A stretch of 64,000 nt of DNA from Papio anubis (lineage: Eukaryota > Chordata > Mammalia > Primates > Cercopithecidae), in assembly GCF_008728515.1 (NCBI RefSeq), contig NC_044995.1:14162127-14226126 (forward strand). The letters run 5' to 3'. Position 1 is the first letter of the stretch. The number at the start of each line of letters is the position of its first letter. Of this stretch, positions 22,077 to 35,385 are shown in pieces. The translations under genes and the position numbers were made by a program. The notes beneath the pieces are model-generated. The model was not told the DNA's origin. It did no database searches and worked only from the letters and a program-made list of their open reading frames with translations.

Positions 22077-24673
22077 TGTATTAGTCCATTTTCATGCTGC
22101 TGATAAAGACATACCTGAGACTGGGCAATTTACAAAAGAAAGAGGCTTAATGGACTTACAGTTTCACATGGCTGGGGAGGCCTCACAATCATGGCAGAAG
22201 GTGGAGGACCAAGTCATGTCTTACATAGACGGCAGCAGGCAAAAAGAGAGAGCTTGTTCAGGGAAACTTTCTCTTATAAAACCATCAGATCTCATGAGAC
22301 CCACTCACCATCACAAGAACAGCATGGGAAAGACCTGCCCCCATGATTCAATTACCTCCCACCAGGCTCCTCCCACAACATGTGGTAATTCAAGATGAGA
22401 TTTGGGTTGGGACACAGCTAAACCATGTTATTCCACCCCAGCCCCTCCCAAATCTCCTGTTCTCACATTGCAAAACCAATCATGCCTTCCCAACAGTCCC
22501 CCAAAGTCTTAACTCATTTCAGCATTAACTCAAAAGTCCACAGCTCAAAGTCTCATCTGAGACAAGGCAAGTCCCTTCTGCCTATGAGCCTGTAAAATCA
22601 AAAGCAAGTTAGTTACTTCTTAGATACAAAGGGGAGTACACACATTGGGTAATTACAACCATTCCAAATGGGAGAAATTAGCCAAAACGAAGAGGTCATA
22701 GGCCCCATGCTAGTCTGAAATCCAGTGGTGCAGTCAAATCTTAAAGCTCCAAAATGATGTCCTTTGACTCCATGTATCACATCCAGGTCACACTGATGCA
22801 AGAGGTGAGTTCCTATGGTCTTGGGCAGCTCCACCCCTGTGGCTTTGCAAGATACAGCCTCCCTCCTGGCTACTTTCATGAGTTGGCATTGAGTGTGTCT
22901 GCAGCTTTTCCAGGCACATGGTACAAGCTGTCAGTAGATACACCATTCTGGGGTCTGGAGGATGGTAGCCCTCTTCTCACAGCTCCACTAGGTAGTGCCC
23001 CAGTAGGGGCTCTGTGTGGGGGCTCCAACCCCACATTTATCTTCTGCACTGCCCTAGAAGAGGTTCTCCATAAGGGCCCTGCCCCTGTAGCAAACTCCTG
23101 TCTGAGCATCCAGGTGTTTCCATACATCTTCTGAAATCTACTTGGAGGTTCTGAAACCCCAATTCTTGACTTATGTACACCCATAGGCTCAACACCACAT
23201 GGAAGCTGCCAAAGCTTGGGGCTTGCACCCTCTGAAGCCATGGCCCAAGCTCTATGTTGGCCCCTTTCAGCCACAGCTGGAGCAGATGGGATGCAGGGCA
23301 CCAAGACTCTAGAGTGCACACAACACAGAGAACTTGGGCCCAACCCACGAAACCACTTTTTCCCCCTAGGCCTCTTGGGCCTGTGATGGGAGGGGCTGCC
23401 ATGAAGACCTCTGATGTGCCCTGAAGACACTTTCCCCATTGTCTTGGGGATTAACATTCAGCTCCTCATTACTTATGCAAATTTCTGCAGACAGTTTGAA
23501 TTTCTCCTCAAAAAAATGGGATTTTCTTTTCTATTGCATCATCAGGCTGCAAATTTTCCAAACTTTTATGCTCTGCTTCCCTTATAAAACTGAATGCCTT
23601 TAACAGCACCCAAGTCATCTCTTGAATGCTTTGCTGCTTAGAAATTTCTTCCACCAGAGGGCTGGGCACGTTGGCTCATGCCTGTAATCCCAGCACTTTG
23701 GGAAGCCAAGGTGGCCAGATTGCCTGAGGTTGGGAGTTCAAGACCAGCCTGACCAACATGGAGAAACCCCATCTCTACTAAAACTACAAAATTAGCCAGA
23801 TGTGGTGGCACAAGCCTGTCATCCCAGCTACTCAGGAGGCTGAGGCAGGAGAAACACTTGAACTCAGGAGGCAGAGGTTGCAGTGAGCTGAGGTTGTGCC
23901 ATTGCACTCCAGCCTGGGCAACAAGAGTGAAACTGTGTCAAGAAAGAAAGAAAGAGAGAAAGAGAGGGAGAAAGGGAGAAAGAAAGAAAGGGAGGAAAGA
24001 AAGAAAGAAAAAGAAAGAAAGAAAGAGAGAAAGAGAGAAAGAGAGAGAGAGAGAGAAAGAGAGAGAAAGAAAGAAATTTCTTCCACCAGATACCCTAAAT
24101 CATCTCTCTCAAGCTCAAAGTTCCACAGATCTCTAGGGCTGGGGCAAAATGCCACCAGTCTCTTTGCTAAAACATAACAAGAGTCACCTTTGCTCTAGTT
24201 CCTGACAAGTTCCTCACTTCCATCTGAGACCACCTCAGCCTGGACTTTATTGTCCATTTTGCTATCAACATTTTGGGGTATCTTTTCAGCAGCACCCCAC
24301 TCTACTGGTACCAATTTACTGTATTAGTCTGTTTTCATGCTGCTGATAAAGACATACCTGAGACTGGGCAATTTACAAAAGAAAGAGGTTTAATGCACTT
24401 ACAGTTCCACATGGGTAGGGAGGCCTCAAAATCATGGCAGAAGGGAAGGAGGAGCAAGTCATGTCTTACATGGATGGCAGCAGTCAAAAAGAGAGCTTGT
24501 ACAGGGAAACTCCCCCTTATAAAACTATCAGATCTCCTGAGACCCACTCACCATCACAAGAACAGCATGGGAAAGACCTGCCCCCATGATTCAATTACCT
24601 CCCACCAGGCCCCTCCCACAATACATGGGAATTCAAGGTGAGATTTGGGTGGGGACACAGCCAAACCATATCA
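22077..24673 (-). mobile_element. MaLR (THE1/MST-type) provirus with both LTRs
   Basis: Two matching LTRs, 22077-22430 and 24320-24673, enclose about 1.5 kb of internal sequence plus an Alu (23660-24075). Each LTR runs TGTATTAGTC to ACCATATCA/ATGTTA on the + strand, the reverse of the MaLR LTR. Flanks CTCCC and CTTCC look like a 5-base duplication with one change. The interior has an open minus-strand stretch at 22876-23457 (193 codons) with no family I recognise, typical of these non-autonomous elements. Confidence 0.88.
23660..24075 (+). mobile_element. Alu with long purine tail inside MaLR
   Basis: Alu to about 23940, then (GAAA)n/(GAGA)n to about 24075. AAATTTCTTCCACCAGA flanks both sides as a 17-base duplication. 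Confidence 0.94.
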
Positions 24674-25143
24674 CTTCCCATCTCATGAACTTTCCTTTAA
24701 TCTGTAAAGTGTCTTTTACCATGAGACTTATTCACAGATATGGAGATGAGGATGTGCACATCTTTGAGAGGCTCTTGTGCTGTTCATCACTCCTTTCAAG
24801 GCCATTTTCTCATCATCATTCATTACAAACTACACATGTGTATCTGGATGGGGTCATCCTAACTTTGGTGTCAGTTCCTGTAGTGATGTCCCCAGCACCC
24901 TCCAGGTCCTGAGAGAGAGACAGACAGAGGGCTCTTCATGCCCTTAGTATCTCTCTATCTTCTCTTTGGTGACATGCTCAGTTGTTAAGAATAAAAGAAA
25001 GCAGAAGTAAGTGGGAGATCACAACTCACCAGCTCTTCAACAGTTCATGGACATCAGCACCCTGGACAGTGACCCAGGGCCCTCATTCCCAGGCACCACA
25101 GCAGGCAGCACAAGGATGGGAAGAGACTTTGGGAAAAGCTGCC
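24674..25143. other. Intergenic, nothing recognised
   Basis: No supported feature. Confidence 0.45.
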
Positions 25144-25513
25144 TGTATTAGTCCGTTCTCAAGCTTCTATAAAGAACTGCTGGAGACTGGGTAATTTATA
25201 AAGGAAAGAGGTTTAACTGACTCACATTCAGCATGGCTGGGAAGGCCTCAGGAAACTTACAATCATGGCAGAAGGGGAAGCAAACATGTCCTTCAAATGG
25301 CAGCATCAATGAGAAGAATGAGAGCCAAGCAAAGGGGGAGGCCCTTTATAAAACCATCAGATCTCATGAGTACTTACTATCACGATAATAGCATGGGGGA
25401 AACCACCCCCATGATTCAATTACCTCCCACCAGGTCCCTTCCACAACATGTGGGGATTATGGCAATTACAATTCAAGATGAGATTTGGGTGGGAACACAG
25501 CCAAACCATATCA
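25144..25513 (-). mobile_element. Solo MST-type MaLR LTR
   Basis: TGTATTAGTCCGTTCTCAAG to ACCATATCA, flanked by the perfect 5-base duplication CTGCC (25139-25143 and 25514-25518). Confidence 0.92.
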
Positions 25514-25518
25514 CTGCC

Positions 25519-27377
25519 CATTCTATTCCACATGAGAAAGATGCAATGAGGGAGAAACATTTGTTGCATGTGCCTGGACATTAGGGTTGTAGGCACATCT
25601 GTTGCCACTCCCTGCAGGGCTGAGTGCTGCACCCAGGGTGTGGTCTCTGGAAGGATGAGTGCCTGCTCCTGCCTCATGATGCATCTTCCTGCAACTGACC
25701 CTCAGGCCACTGTCTGCCTACAAAAGGGGGGAACTTTTCATGATTAACATTTGACCTCACACATCACCCAGCCTGGAGCACCCCGAGTACAGCATCCTGC
25801 TCCTCCAGCCCCAGCTGAGCCACTGGGAAGTTGAGCTGATCCAAGCCCCAGGGCTCCTCTACCAGCTCCCCCAGGCCAAGCCTTATCACCCCCATCTTGC
25901 TCATTCCTGCTCACATCACACCCACAGAGAAGACTCTGGTCTTACAGCCCATCCCTGCCCTTACAGGGACTCAGGTCCAGCCAATCCAGTGTCCCTGTTG
26001 GGCACACACAGCACTCAGAATCCCCAGTGTAAGGGTTGTCTGTGGGCTGGGGGTGGGGGGATCCTGTAACTTGCATGGGTCAGAGCCCTGCTCACATCCC
26101 ACATCTGAGCAGTCACCAGGGTCCTCTCTACCCTGCCCTCATATCCAATGTCTCAATGACTCACTCAATGTCCTGGGTCACGCCTGTCATCTCTCCTGGA
26201 CACAGTCACAGCTCCTGACAGGAAGAGTTGAGGTTCAGTCTCTCCAGGAGTCCCTCCCACTCTGACCACTTGAACCTGCTCAGCCTCATCTGACCCTCCC
26301 CTCACCAGGGCCTTGTGCTCTGGATCCCTGGATACCTGGGTCCTTGTCAGGCAAACATCATAACAATAACAACCACCTGAACCCTGAAACTGTCACCCAA
26401 GGCACATGTGAGACACCTGTGGCTTCACACACCTGAGGCTTCACTGTAAAGAGGCTTCCTCATCTCTTTCCTCTCATCCCTAGGGACAGTAAGCACCACA
26501 GGCTGCCTCGGACCACCAGCCGCTTCCCCCAGACACAGCATCAGATCTATACTGACCCTCTACATGGAGAGGCTTTGGGGAACAGCAGACGCTAGGAAAT
26601 CCCACTGACCCAGGTGTCACCCACATCCCCACCCCTCCTCATATCAATGGCGGGGACAGATACACATAACACACCTCTGTTCACGCTCAGCCCCCAAGGT
26701 CAATTACTGTCTGCTTCTCCCTTGACCCACTACTCCCCATGTCTTCCCTCCCCAGCTGCAGCCTGGATGGCCTCACTGCTGTTCTTGGTCCATGAAGGCA
26801 AGTTCCAACCTCTGTATCGTTCTCTTCCTTTCCTTTCCCTTCCTTTCCCTCCGCTTCCCTTCCCTTCCCTTCCCTCCCCTCCTCTCCCCTCCCCTCTCCA
26901 TCCTTTCCCAGGAGCCCACATCAGCCTGTCCACCTGCTTTACAGCCAAAGTCATCAGCCACTTGCTCCCTTCCACCTTCCCCCACCCTGTACATGGAGGT
27001 GACAGCCCCTCCTGGAACACCCATCACTCACTGTCAGCCTTCAGTGGTAATCACAGGTTCTGCAGGGGTCACCTGTGCTCAGGTGTGTCACCTGTAGACC
27101 AGAACTCTTAGAAGGACCAGCAGAGGGAGCTGCTCAGGACATCTCAGGGCTCCTGGCATCTGGTCCACCACAGGGACATAATCAACAGCACTTAGTGAAA
27201 GGGTAAGTGGTAGATGACTAAGTGCAAGTGAAGACGGTGTGTGGGCAGAGGTAGGCACAGGAATACAGGCACTTTCTACTCTAATCATTATTCCAAGAAA
27301 CATAGGGATATTGGAGATGGACATTTTCATATATTCCTGATGACATCGCAGTACTTACAACAACGTTGGCCCATGAT
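25519..27377. other. Intergenic, CT-rich unique sequence
   Basis: Contains a polypyrimidine (CCCTT)n tract at 26818-26906. No exon of the CEACAM type was found on either strand. Confidence 0.45.
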
Positions 27378-27562
27378 TTTTTTTTGGGGGGGTGTTTGTG
27401 GGGGTTTTTGAGATGGAGTCTCACTCTGTTGCCCAGGCAGGAGTACAGTGGCATGATCATAGCTCACGGCAGCCTTGAACTCCTAGCCTCAAGCAACCTC
27501 CTGCCTTGGCCTCCCAAAGCTCTGGAATTGCAGGTTTGAGCTCAGCCACCACACCCGGCCCT
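27378..27562 (-). mobile_element. Alu monomer (FLAM-type)
   Basis: Single-arm minus-strand Alu ending in CCACACCCGGCC. Confidence 0.75.
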
Positions 27563-27913
27563 GGCCTCATTGTGTTCAGTGTGCATACGCTTTGACCACT
27601 GTCCTACTTCTGAGAGCCCCACTGAGGGTGAGCTCTAAGAAGGCAGGACTGTGCCTGCCCTGTCTCTGTTAAAGCCCTTGACCTGCCCACAGCCTGGCAC
27701 AAGGCACTTTATAAGAGCTGAATAAATGAGTTCCTGGATTAATACTCCACGTGGGTAAAAGATATGTGTATGAGGATAGTCACTGCAGAATGTCTTCTCA
27801 ACATGAAGAGTGGGACACAGCGTCAAATCCAATAGGCAAGTGGATAAAGCATCACAGTGTAGCCATGCAACAAAATAAATAAGGAAAAACCAATTAAAAA
27901 ACACAACTGGGGC
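27563..27913. other. Intergenic with MIR-like piece
   Basis: 27600-27735 (GCCTGGCACAAGGCACTTTA to AATAAATGAG) resembles a MIR/L2 3' part. Otherwise unique. Confidence 0.45.
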
Positions 27914-27935
27914 AAAGAACATGAACAGATGCTTT

Positions 27936-27937
<2 letters not shown>

Positions 27938-27977
<40 letters not shown>

Positions 27978-28238
27978 AGAAGGAGACTCGCTCTGTCGCC
28001 CGGGCTGGAGGGCAGTGGCTGGATCTCAGCTTACTGCAAGCTCCGCCTCCCGGGTTTACGCTGCCTCAGCCTCCGGAGTAGCTGGGACCACAGGCGCCTG
28101 CCTAGTTTTTTGTATTTTTTTAGTAGAGACGGGGTTTCACCGTGTTAGCCAGGATGGTCTTGATCTCCTGACCTCGTGATCCGCCTGTCTCAGCCTCCCA
28201 AAGTGCTGGGATTACAGGCTTGAGCCACCGCGCCCAGC
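27938..28238 (-). mobile_element. AluY-type Alu with long T run
   Basis: About 38 Ts then AluY text; GAACAGATGCTTTT flanks both sides. Confidence 0.94.
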
Positions 28239-28429
28239 CGAACAGATGCTTTTCAAAAGCTTGAACATACACATGTGGCCAACAAGCATATGAAAAAATG
28301 CTCAACATCACTAATTATTAGAGAGATGCAAATCAAAACTACAGTAAGATACCATTTCACACCAGAGTGGCTATTATTAAAAAGTCAAAAAATAACAGAT
28401 GCTGCTGAGGTTGCAGAGAAAAAGGTATG

Positions 28430-28722
28430 CGCTGGTCACAGTGGCTCACACCTGTAATCCCAGCAATTTGGGAAGCCAAAGAGGGAGGATCACTTGAGGC
28501 CAGGAGTTCAAGACCAGCCTGCCCAACAGGATGAAACCTCCACTCTACTAAGAATACAAAAATTAGCCAGGCGTGGTGGTGCACACCTGTAGTCCCAGCT
28601 ACTTGGGAGGCTGAGGCACGAGAATCACTTGAACCTGGGAGGTGGAGGTTGCAGAGAGCTGAGGCTGTGCCACTGCACTCCAGTCTGGGCAACAGAGCAG
28701 GATTGTCTAAAAAAGAAAAAAC
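28430..28722 (+). mobile_element. Alu in L1
   Basis: From GCTGGTCACAGTGGCTCAC to an AAAAAAGAAAAAAC-like tail; the L1 text GAGAAAA resumes after it. Confidence 0.9.
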
Positions 28723-29136
28723 AGAGAGAGAGAAAAGGGAACGTTTATACACTGTTGGTGAGAATGTAAATTAGTTTAGCGATTATGGAAAGCAGTATGG
28801 GAATTCCTCAAAGAGCTAAAAACAAAAGTACCATTTGACCCTGCAACCCCATTACTGGGTATATACCCAGAGGAATATAAACCATTCTACCATTCTACAT
28901 GCATATGAATGTTCATTGCAGCACTATTCACAATAGCAAAGACATGGAATCAACATTAATGTCCATCAGTGGTAGACTGGATAAAGAAAATGTGGTACCT
29001 ACACACCATGGAATACTACACAGCTATAAAAAAGAATGAGGTCATTTCCTTTGCAGAAACATGGATGGAGCTGGAGGCCATTATCCTTAGCAAACTAACA
29101 GAGGAACAGAAAACCAAATATTGCATATTCTCACTT

Positions 29137-29263
29137 TTTTATTTTTAGTAGAGACGGGGTTTCACCATACTGACCAGGCTGGTCTCAAACTCCTGACCTT
29201 GTGATCTGCCCACCTCAGCCTCCCAAAGTGCTGGGATTACAGGTATGAGTCATGTGCCCGGCC
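29137..29263 (-). mobile_element. Alu fragment in L1
   Basis: Left-arm minus-strand piece from TTTTTAGTAGAGACGGGG to GTGCCCGGC. Confidence 0.85.
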
Positions 29264-29789
29264 ACATGTTCCCACTTTTAAGTGGGACCTAAATGATTAG
29301 AACACATAGACACAAAGAGAAGAACAACAAACACTGGGGCCTACTTGAGGGTGGAGAGTAGGAGGAGGGAGAGGATCAGATAAAACACCTATTGGGTACT
29401 AGGCTTAATACCTGGGTGGCAAAATCATCTGTACACCAAACCCCTGTGACATGCAGTTTATGTATATAATAAACCTGTACATGTACCCCTGAATCTAAAA
29501 TGAAACCTCTAAAACAGAAAAAGAAACACAATTGGAGCAAATCCATGTATAGAGAAAGGAAGTGTCCACCACACATGCTTCACTATAAACAACATTACCA
29601 AGTAATAGTATAATTCATTAATGTTTGACTGTATAAACAATGAGTGGGACAAATGAGAAAGTATTATTGAAAGATTCATACCAACTGCAAACAGCGGTTA
29701 CATCCTGGAAATGGAATTGGAGTGGGGTGGGGTCAGGGATCTGACACATTATTTTACACATGCTTATATTGCTACACTTTCTTATGTGA

Positions 29790-30098
29790 CTTTTTTTTTT
29801 TTTTTTTTTTTTTTTTTGAGACAGAGTCTTGCTCTGTTGCCCAGGCCAGAGTACAGTGGCGCGATCTCAGCTCACTGTAAGTTCCACCTCTTGGGTTCAC
29901 GCCATTCTCCTGCCTCACCCTCCTGAGTAGCTGAGAATACAGGCGACTGCCACCACGCCTGGCTAATTTTTTGTAATTTTAGTAGAGATGGGGTTTTACC
30001 GTGTTAACCAGGATGGTCTCGATCTCCTGACCACGTGATCCACCCGTCTTGGCCTCCCAAAGTGCTGGGATTACAGGTGTGAGCCACCGCGCCCGGCC
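29790..30098 (-). mobile_element. AluY-type Alu
   Basis: Long T run then Y-type text; TTATGTGACT and CTATGTGATT at the ends look like the duplication. Confidence 0.92.
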
Positions 30099-31366
30099 TC
30101 CTATGTGATTTTCAAAATAACAGATGAAACCATTTCAAAAGACTGAAGAGGTGTGTGACATCCTCGGGCCCCAGAGCCCAGGCCTCCTCCAGCCTCGACA
30201 CTGTTGAGTCCCCTCTGAGACGGCCCTTTGAGGTCTCTTAATCCCACCACTCAGGTACAGAGACACCGAGACTCCCAGGAGGTGATCCTCCCTGCAGCTC
30301 TCACAGCAGACAGGGATAAAGTGAGGTTCTGTCCAGCCTGACATACATACTGAGTGAGCACACACACTGTAGGCTTGTCCTGGATAGTGGGACAGTCCCT
30401 GGTATACAAGGATTCACCATTCAGTGGACACCGGGAGCAAACAGATGAGACCAAACCACTCTACAGGTCCTAAGACAGGGGCAGCACAGAGCCCTGGGGG
30501 ACACAGGTCCCACCTAGCCCAGAGCCTCCCCCTCACCTCATGGCCTCTCCCTCTCCCTGCTCCTGACCCAGGAAGAGCAACATAATGTGAGGGATTCAGT
30601 GCAACCCAAAAATGCAGTACCCTTCTTCAAGACAGGATTAAGAGTTTCAACACAGTCACAGAAGGGCATTATATTAAGTGAAGGACCCTCCTAAGCACAG
30701 GCCCCCATGTGATGACACAGGTCACATGCCAAGAAGAAGCTGGCCCAGTCCTACCCTCCTGCCTCAGGTCTAGATGCCCACATTTTGGAGTGACCTCAGG
30801 GAGTAAGAAGACAAAAGTTCACAGAGCTCAAGAAGAAACACGGCCCTACTGCTTCCTACACCCCTCACTCTGTTCAACTCCTCTGCAGACCCTCGGGGCA
30901 GACAGCCCTTTAGGTGATATGACAGGGATAGGCCTGGCCTCCTCCCTGGCCAGAACACTGCAGGCAAAGGCCCATGGAGTGCTGAGGTGACCCAGGCTGC
31001 ACTGACTGTCCTGCAGGGGGAGGTTGCTGTCCATCTCTGCCCAGTGCTCCGCAGGTGGAGCGCTAATTTGAATGCCTGGTTCTGGATGCAACAGGTGAGT
31101 CTAAGCCCTGAGACCATCAAGATGGGGTTATTGTGCCTCTGTCCTGATGAAACCATCCGTGGCTCCCACCATCTGTGGGACACAACCCCCACCCCTCTGC
31201 AGGTGTCCCTTGATACTGCCTCATGCCTTCCTACCCTGGGTAATAACTATTCTCTGAGTCCCCAATATTCCCATTGGGCATATCCCAGAGGTCTGCATTC
31301 ACAGACTTGATGCATGCCCATGACAATGGTCGGATTTTAGAAGGAATTATAAGAAACGTGCACTGA
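30099..31366. other. Intergenic unique sequence
   Basis: No recognised gene. A 107-codon open frame at 30987-31310 contains an acceptor-like CTGTCCTGCAG (to about 31016) and donor-like CAGGTGAGT near 31093; no homology recognised. Confidence 0.4.
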
Positions 31367-31644
31367 GGCTGGGCACAGTGGCTCATGCCTGTAATCCCAG
31401 GACTTTGGGAGGCTGAGACGGGTGGATCACCTGAGTTCGAGACCACCCTGGCTAACATGGTAAAACCCCGTCTCTACTAAAAATACAAAAATTAGCTGGG
31501 TGTGGTGGCACCCGCCTGTAATCCCAGTTACTCAGGAGGCTGAGGCAGAAGAATCGCTGGAACCCAGGAGGCGGAGGTTGCAGGAGCCAAGATCGTGCCA
31601 TTGCACTCCAGCCTGGGCGACAGAGCAAGACTTCATCTCGAAAA
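31367..31644 (+). mobile_element. Alu
   Basis: AGAAACGTGCACTGA before and AGAAATGTGCACTGA after give the duplication. Confidence 0.93.
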
Positions 31645-32209
31645 AGAAATGTGCACTGAAGTAAGAAAGTGGCAGGGCATCAGACTTTGAACATCTGAGT
31701 TTAGTGTAAGCTTGTTTTAAAACACCAGAGAAGAGCTAGAATCAAAGAACATTGTGAAAGAAAATATATGGAACATGACAGTGTTGAAATTTTGTCTAGA
31801 CACATTAAAAACAAAGGATGATTTTTTTTTTAACCAAACCCGCTTGGCATGACTTTTTCTTCTACAATTTCCTCACCGTCCACCAGAGGGCCCCAGCCTA
31901 GGGCCTTTCCAGGGGGCTGCTGACCTCCCGTCTGTGGGCCCAGCGCAACCGTTTCTTTGCGAGTACATTTATTTCATGCATCTGCAGTTGTGTGGTCAGT
32001 CACATGTCTAAATCATTGGATCTCTGCGCAGAATGTCATGATGGGTCTGCACATGAGTTTGAGGACTATCTGCCCAGGGTGGGTATTTCACATGCTGGGG
32101 GTTTTTTCACCAAATACTTATTTAAAACTGTAATAAAATATACATATCAAAAAATGTATCATTTTAATCATTTTAAACTGTACAATTAAATGGAATTTAC
32201 TACAGAGCC
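31645..32209. other. Intergenic, nothing recognised
   Basis: No supported feature. Confidence 0.45.
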
Positions 32210-32322
32210 CTGATGGAGTTCTCCTGTAGCCCCAGCTACTCAGGAGGCTGAGGAGGGAGGATTGCTTGAGGCCAGGAGTTGGACTCTAGTCTGGGCAACA
32301 TAGTGAGACCCTGTCTCTAATT
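32210..32322 (+). mobile_element. Alu fragment
   Basis: Right-part monomer: CCCAGCTACTCAGGAGGCTG to GAGACCCTGTCTCT. Confidence 0.75.
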
Positions 32323-32608
32323 ACACAAGTGGAATTAACTATATTCACAAAGTTAAACCACCATCACCACTACTTTTTCCAAAAAATTTTCATCACCCCA
32401 AACAGAAACTTTGTATCATTAAACAATAGTTCCCAGGGTACAGAGCAAGGTGGTAGAATAGACACCTATACCATTTGCACCACCCCCCCCAACCAACTGG
32501 AACACCACATTTTAATCTGCACATAGAAAAGCACTGTCACAAGAACCAAAAACCAGGGGAGCAATCACAGTACCTGGTTTTAACTTCATATCGCTGAAAG
32601 AGGCATTG

Positions 32609-33185
32609 GGCCAGGTGCAGTGGCTCATGCCTGTAATCCCAGCACTTTGGGAGGTGGAGGCAGGCGGATCACTTGAGGTCAGGAGCGTGAGACCAGCCTG
32701 GGCTACACAGACTCCATCTCTACCAAAAATACAAAAATTAGGCCGGGCGCAGTGGCTCACGCTTATAATCCCAGCACTTTGGAAAGCTGAGGCGAGCGAA
32801 TCACAAGGTCAGAAATTTGAGACCACCGTGGCCAACATAATGAAACCCTGTCTCTACTAAAAATACAAAAATAGCCAGGCATGGTGGCACATGCCTGTAA
32901 TCCTAGCTACTCAGGAGGCTGAGGCAGGAGAATCGCTTGAACCCAGGAAGCGGAGGTTGTGGTGAGCCAAGATCGCACCTCTGCACTCCAACCTGGGCAA
33001 CAGAGTGAGACTCTGCCTCAAAAAAAAATTAGCCAGGCGTGGTGGTGCACTCCTGTAATCCCAGTTACTCCAGAGGCTAAGGCATGAGAATCACCTGAAC
33101 CCAGGAGGTGGAGGCTGCAGTGAGCTGAGATTGCACCATTGCACTCCAGCCTGGGTGACAGAGCGAGGCTCTCTGTCTTACAAAA
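32609..33185 (+). mobile_element. Nested Alus in L1
   Basis: An older Alu (32609-32742 and 33030-33185) is split by a complete Alu (32743-33029) inserted in its middle A-rich region; AAAAATTA is repeated at the junctions. Confidence 0.88.
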
Positions 33186-34383
33186 AGAAAGAAGGCACTG
33201 AAGAGGGCCAGAGAGAGGCCACGCCACCCCTCACCCATCCCCCACCACCCCGCAGCAGCCCTGCAGCGTGGAGAGAGAATCTGCACTTTGGGAAGGATGA
33301 GTGCAGCGACTGGAGGACCTTACACTAAATTCCGTGCTGCCTCATCACAGGAAAGAATAAAGCCATGCTGGGCTCAGCCAGTGCCCACACACAGAGGCAG
33401 TATTTGGACCAGCCCTAGCCAGAGAGGAATCACCCATCCCAGCAGTCGGAACTTCAGTTTGTCAGGGAGCCTCCCCACGGAGGGCTGATGTGCTCTGGAG
33501 TCCTAGGTAAACTTGAAAGGCAACTGCTAGTTGGCTGGGCTTAAAGCCAGTGGACTAGGGTGGCATGTAACCAAAGGAGACACCAGCTGGCATGGCTAAG
33601 GGAACGCTTTCACCACCCCTCCCCCAACCCCAGGCAATGCAGCTAGAGCAATGAAAGTGACTCCCTCCTTCTGCTTAAGGAGAAAAGAGCAAAGAGTAAA
33701 GAGGACTTTGTCTTGCATCTTGGATACCAGTTCAGTCACAGTAGGAGAGGGAACTGGGCAGAGTCATGAGGCCCTTATTCTAGGCCCTAGCTCCCAGATG
33801 ACATCTCTAGACACGCCGTGAGCCAAAAGGGAACCCACTGCCTTGAATGGAAGGACCTGATCCTGGCAGAACTCATCACCTGCTGACTAAAGAGCCCCTG
33901 GGCCCTGAATAACCAGCAGTGATACCCAGGTAGTATGCAGTGGGCCTTGGGCTCTGAGACATGCTGGCTTCAGGGGTGACCCAGCGCATTCCCAGCTGTG
34001 GTAGCCATGGGGAGAGACTGCTTCTACTTGAGAAAAATAGAGGAAAAAGTAAAGGGGACTTTGTCTTGTGCCTCAGGTACCAGCTCAGCCGCAGTGGGCT
34101 AGAGTAACAAGCAGTCTCTTGGGGTCCCCGAGTCCAGGCCTATGTTCCTGGAGAGCATTTCTGGACCTTCCCTGGACCAGAGTGGAGCCCACTGCCCTGA
34201 AGAGTGAGTCCCAGGCCTGGCAGCATTCACCACAAGCTGATGGAAGAGCCCCTGGGCTTTAAGTGAACATCAGCAGAGGACGGGTGGAATCCCCTGTGGA
34301 ACAGTGATGGTGGTGGAGAAAGGGGAAGGAAGAGCCTGAAGGACTTTGCATTGTTTGAGTGCCAGATTAGCCACAGTTGTGTG

Positions 34384-34562
34384 TGTGTTTGTTTGTTTGT
34401 TTGTCTGTTTGTTGCGATGGAATCTCATTCTTGTCGCCCAGACTGGAGTGCAATGGCATGATCTCTGATCACCGCAACCTCTGCCTCCCGGGTTCAAGCG
34501 ATTCTCCTACCTCAGCTTCCCGAGTAGCTGGGATTACAGGCACCCACAATCATGCCTGGCTA
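34384..34562 (-). mobile_element. Truncated Alu in L1
   Basis: (GTTT)n head, then minus-strand Alu to CATGCCTGGCTAAT; the L1 text AGCCACAGTT is repeated on both sides. Confidence 0.86.
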
Positions 34563-35243
34563 ATCAGCCACAGTTTTTTACTCCAATCCCTGGCTCCCAG
34601 ACAGCATTTCTAGACACATCTGAGGCTTGGGAGAACTCACCACTCTGAAGGGAAGGGCCTTGGGCAAGACCCAGTGCAGTGCTTAGGTCTGGCCCAGCAC
34701 AGTCCCAGTGGTGGTGGCCACAGGGGTGCTTGCATCACCACATTCCCAGTTCCAGATGGCTCTGCATGAACAGAGAGATTCCATTTGTTTGAGACAAATT
34801 AAGGGAAAATAACATGAGTCTTTACCTGGTAATCCAGAAAATTCTTCCAGATCTTATCCAAGATCACCAAGGCGGTACCTATTTAAGTCTGCAAAAACCA
34901 CAGCATTCTTAGGCTTGGGACCCAAGTGCCTTCAAATACCTGGAAAGCCTTCCCAAGAAGGACAGGCATAAACAAGCCCAGACTACGACATGAAGACTAC
35001 AATAAATACCTAACTTTTCAGTGACCAGACACCAACAAACACCTATAAGCATCAGCACCATCCATGAAAAGACGACCTCACTAAACAAGCTAAATAAGAC
35101 ACCAGGAACCAATCTTGGAGAAACAGAAATATGTGACCTTTCAGACACAGAATTCAAAATAACTGTTTTGAGGAAACTCAAAAGAAATTCAAGACAAAAC
35201 ACAGAAGAAATTCAGAATCCTATCAGATAAATTTAACAAACAG

Positions 35244-35385
35244 GCTGGGCACAGTGGCTCGTGCCTGTAATCCTAACACTTTGGGAGACAGAGGCCAGAA
35301 GATCACTTCAACTCAGGAGTTTGAGACCAGCCTGGGCAACAGAGTGAGACTCTGTCTCTATAAAATAAATAAAATTAAAATGTTA
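35244..35385 (+). mobile_element. Shortened Alu in L1
   Basis: Alu left arm joined directly to the tail; L1 text TTAACAAA flanks it. Confidence 0.85.

Larger units (their letters stand above)
27914..29515 (+). mobile_element. 5'-truncated L1 3' end with target-site duplication
   Basis: ORF2 end and 3' UTR of a primate L1. The flanks AAACACAACTGGGGCAAA and AAACACAATTGGAGCAAA (18 bases, two differences) are the duplication. Three Alu pieces are inserted. Confidence 0.88.
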
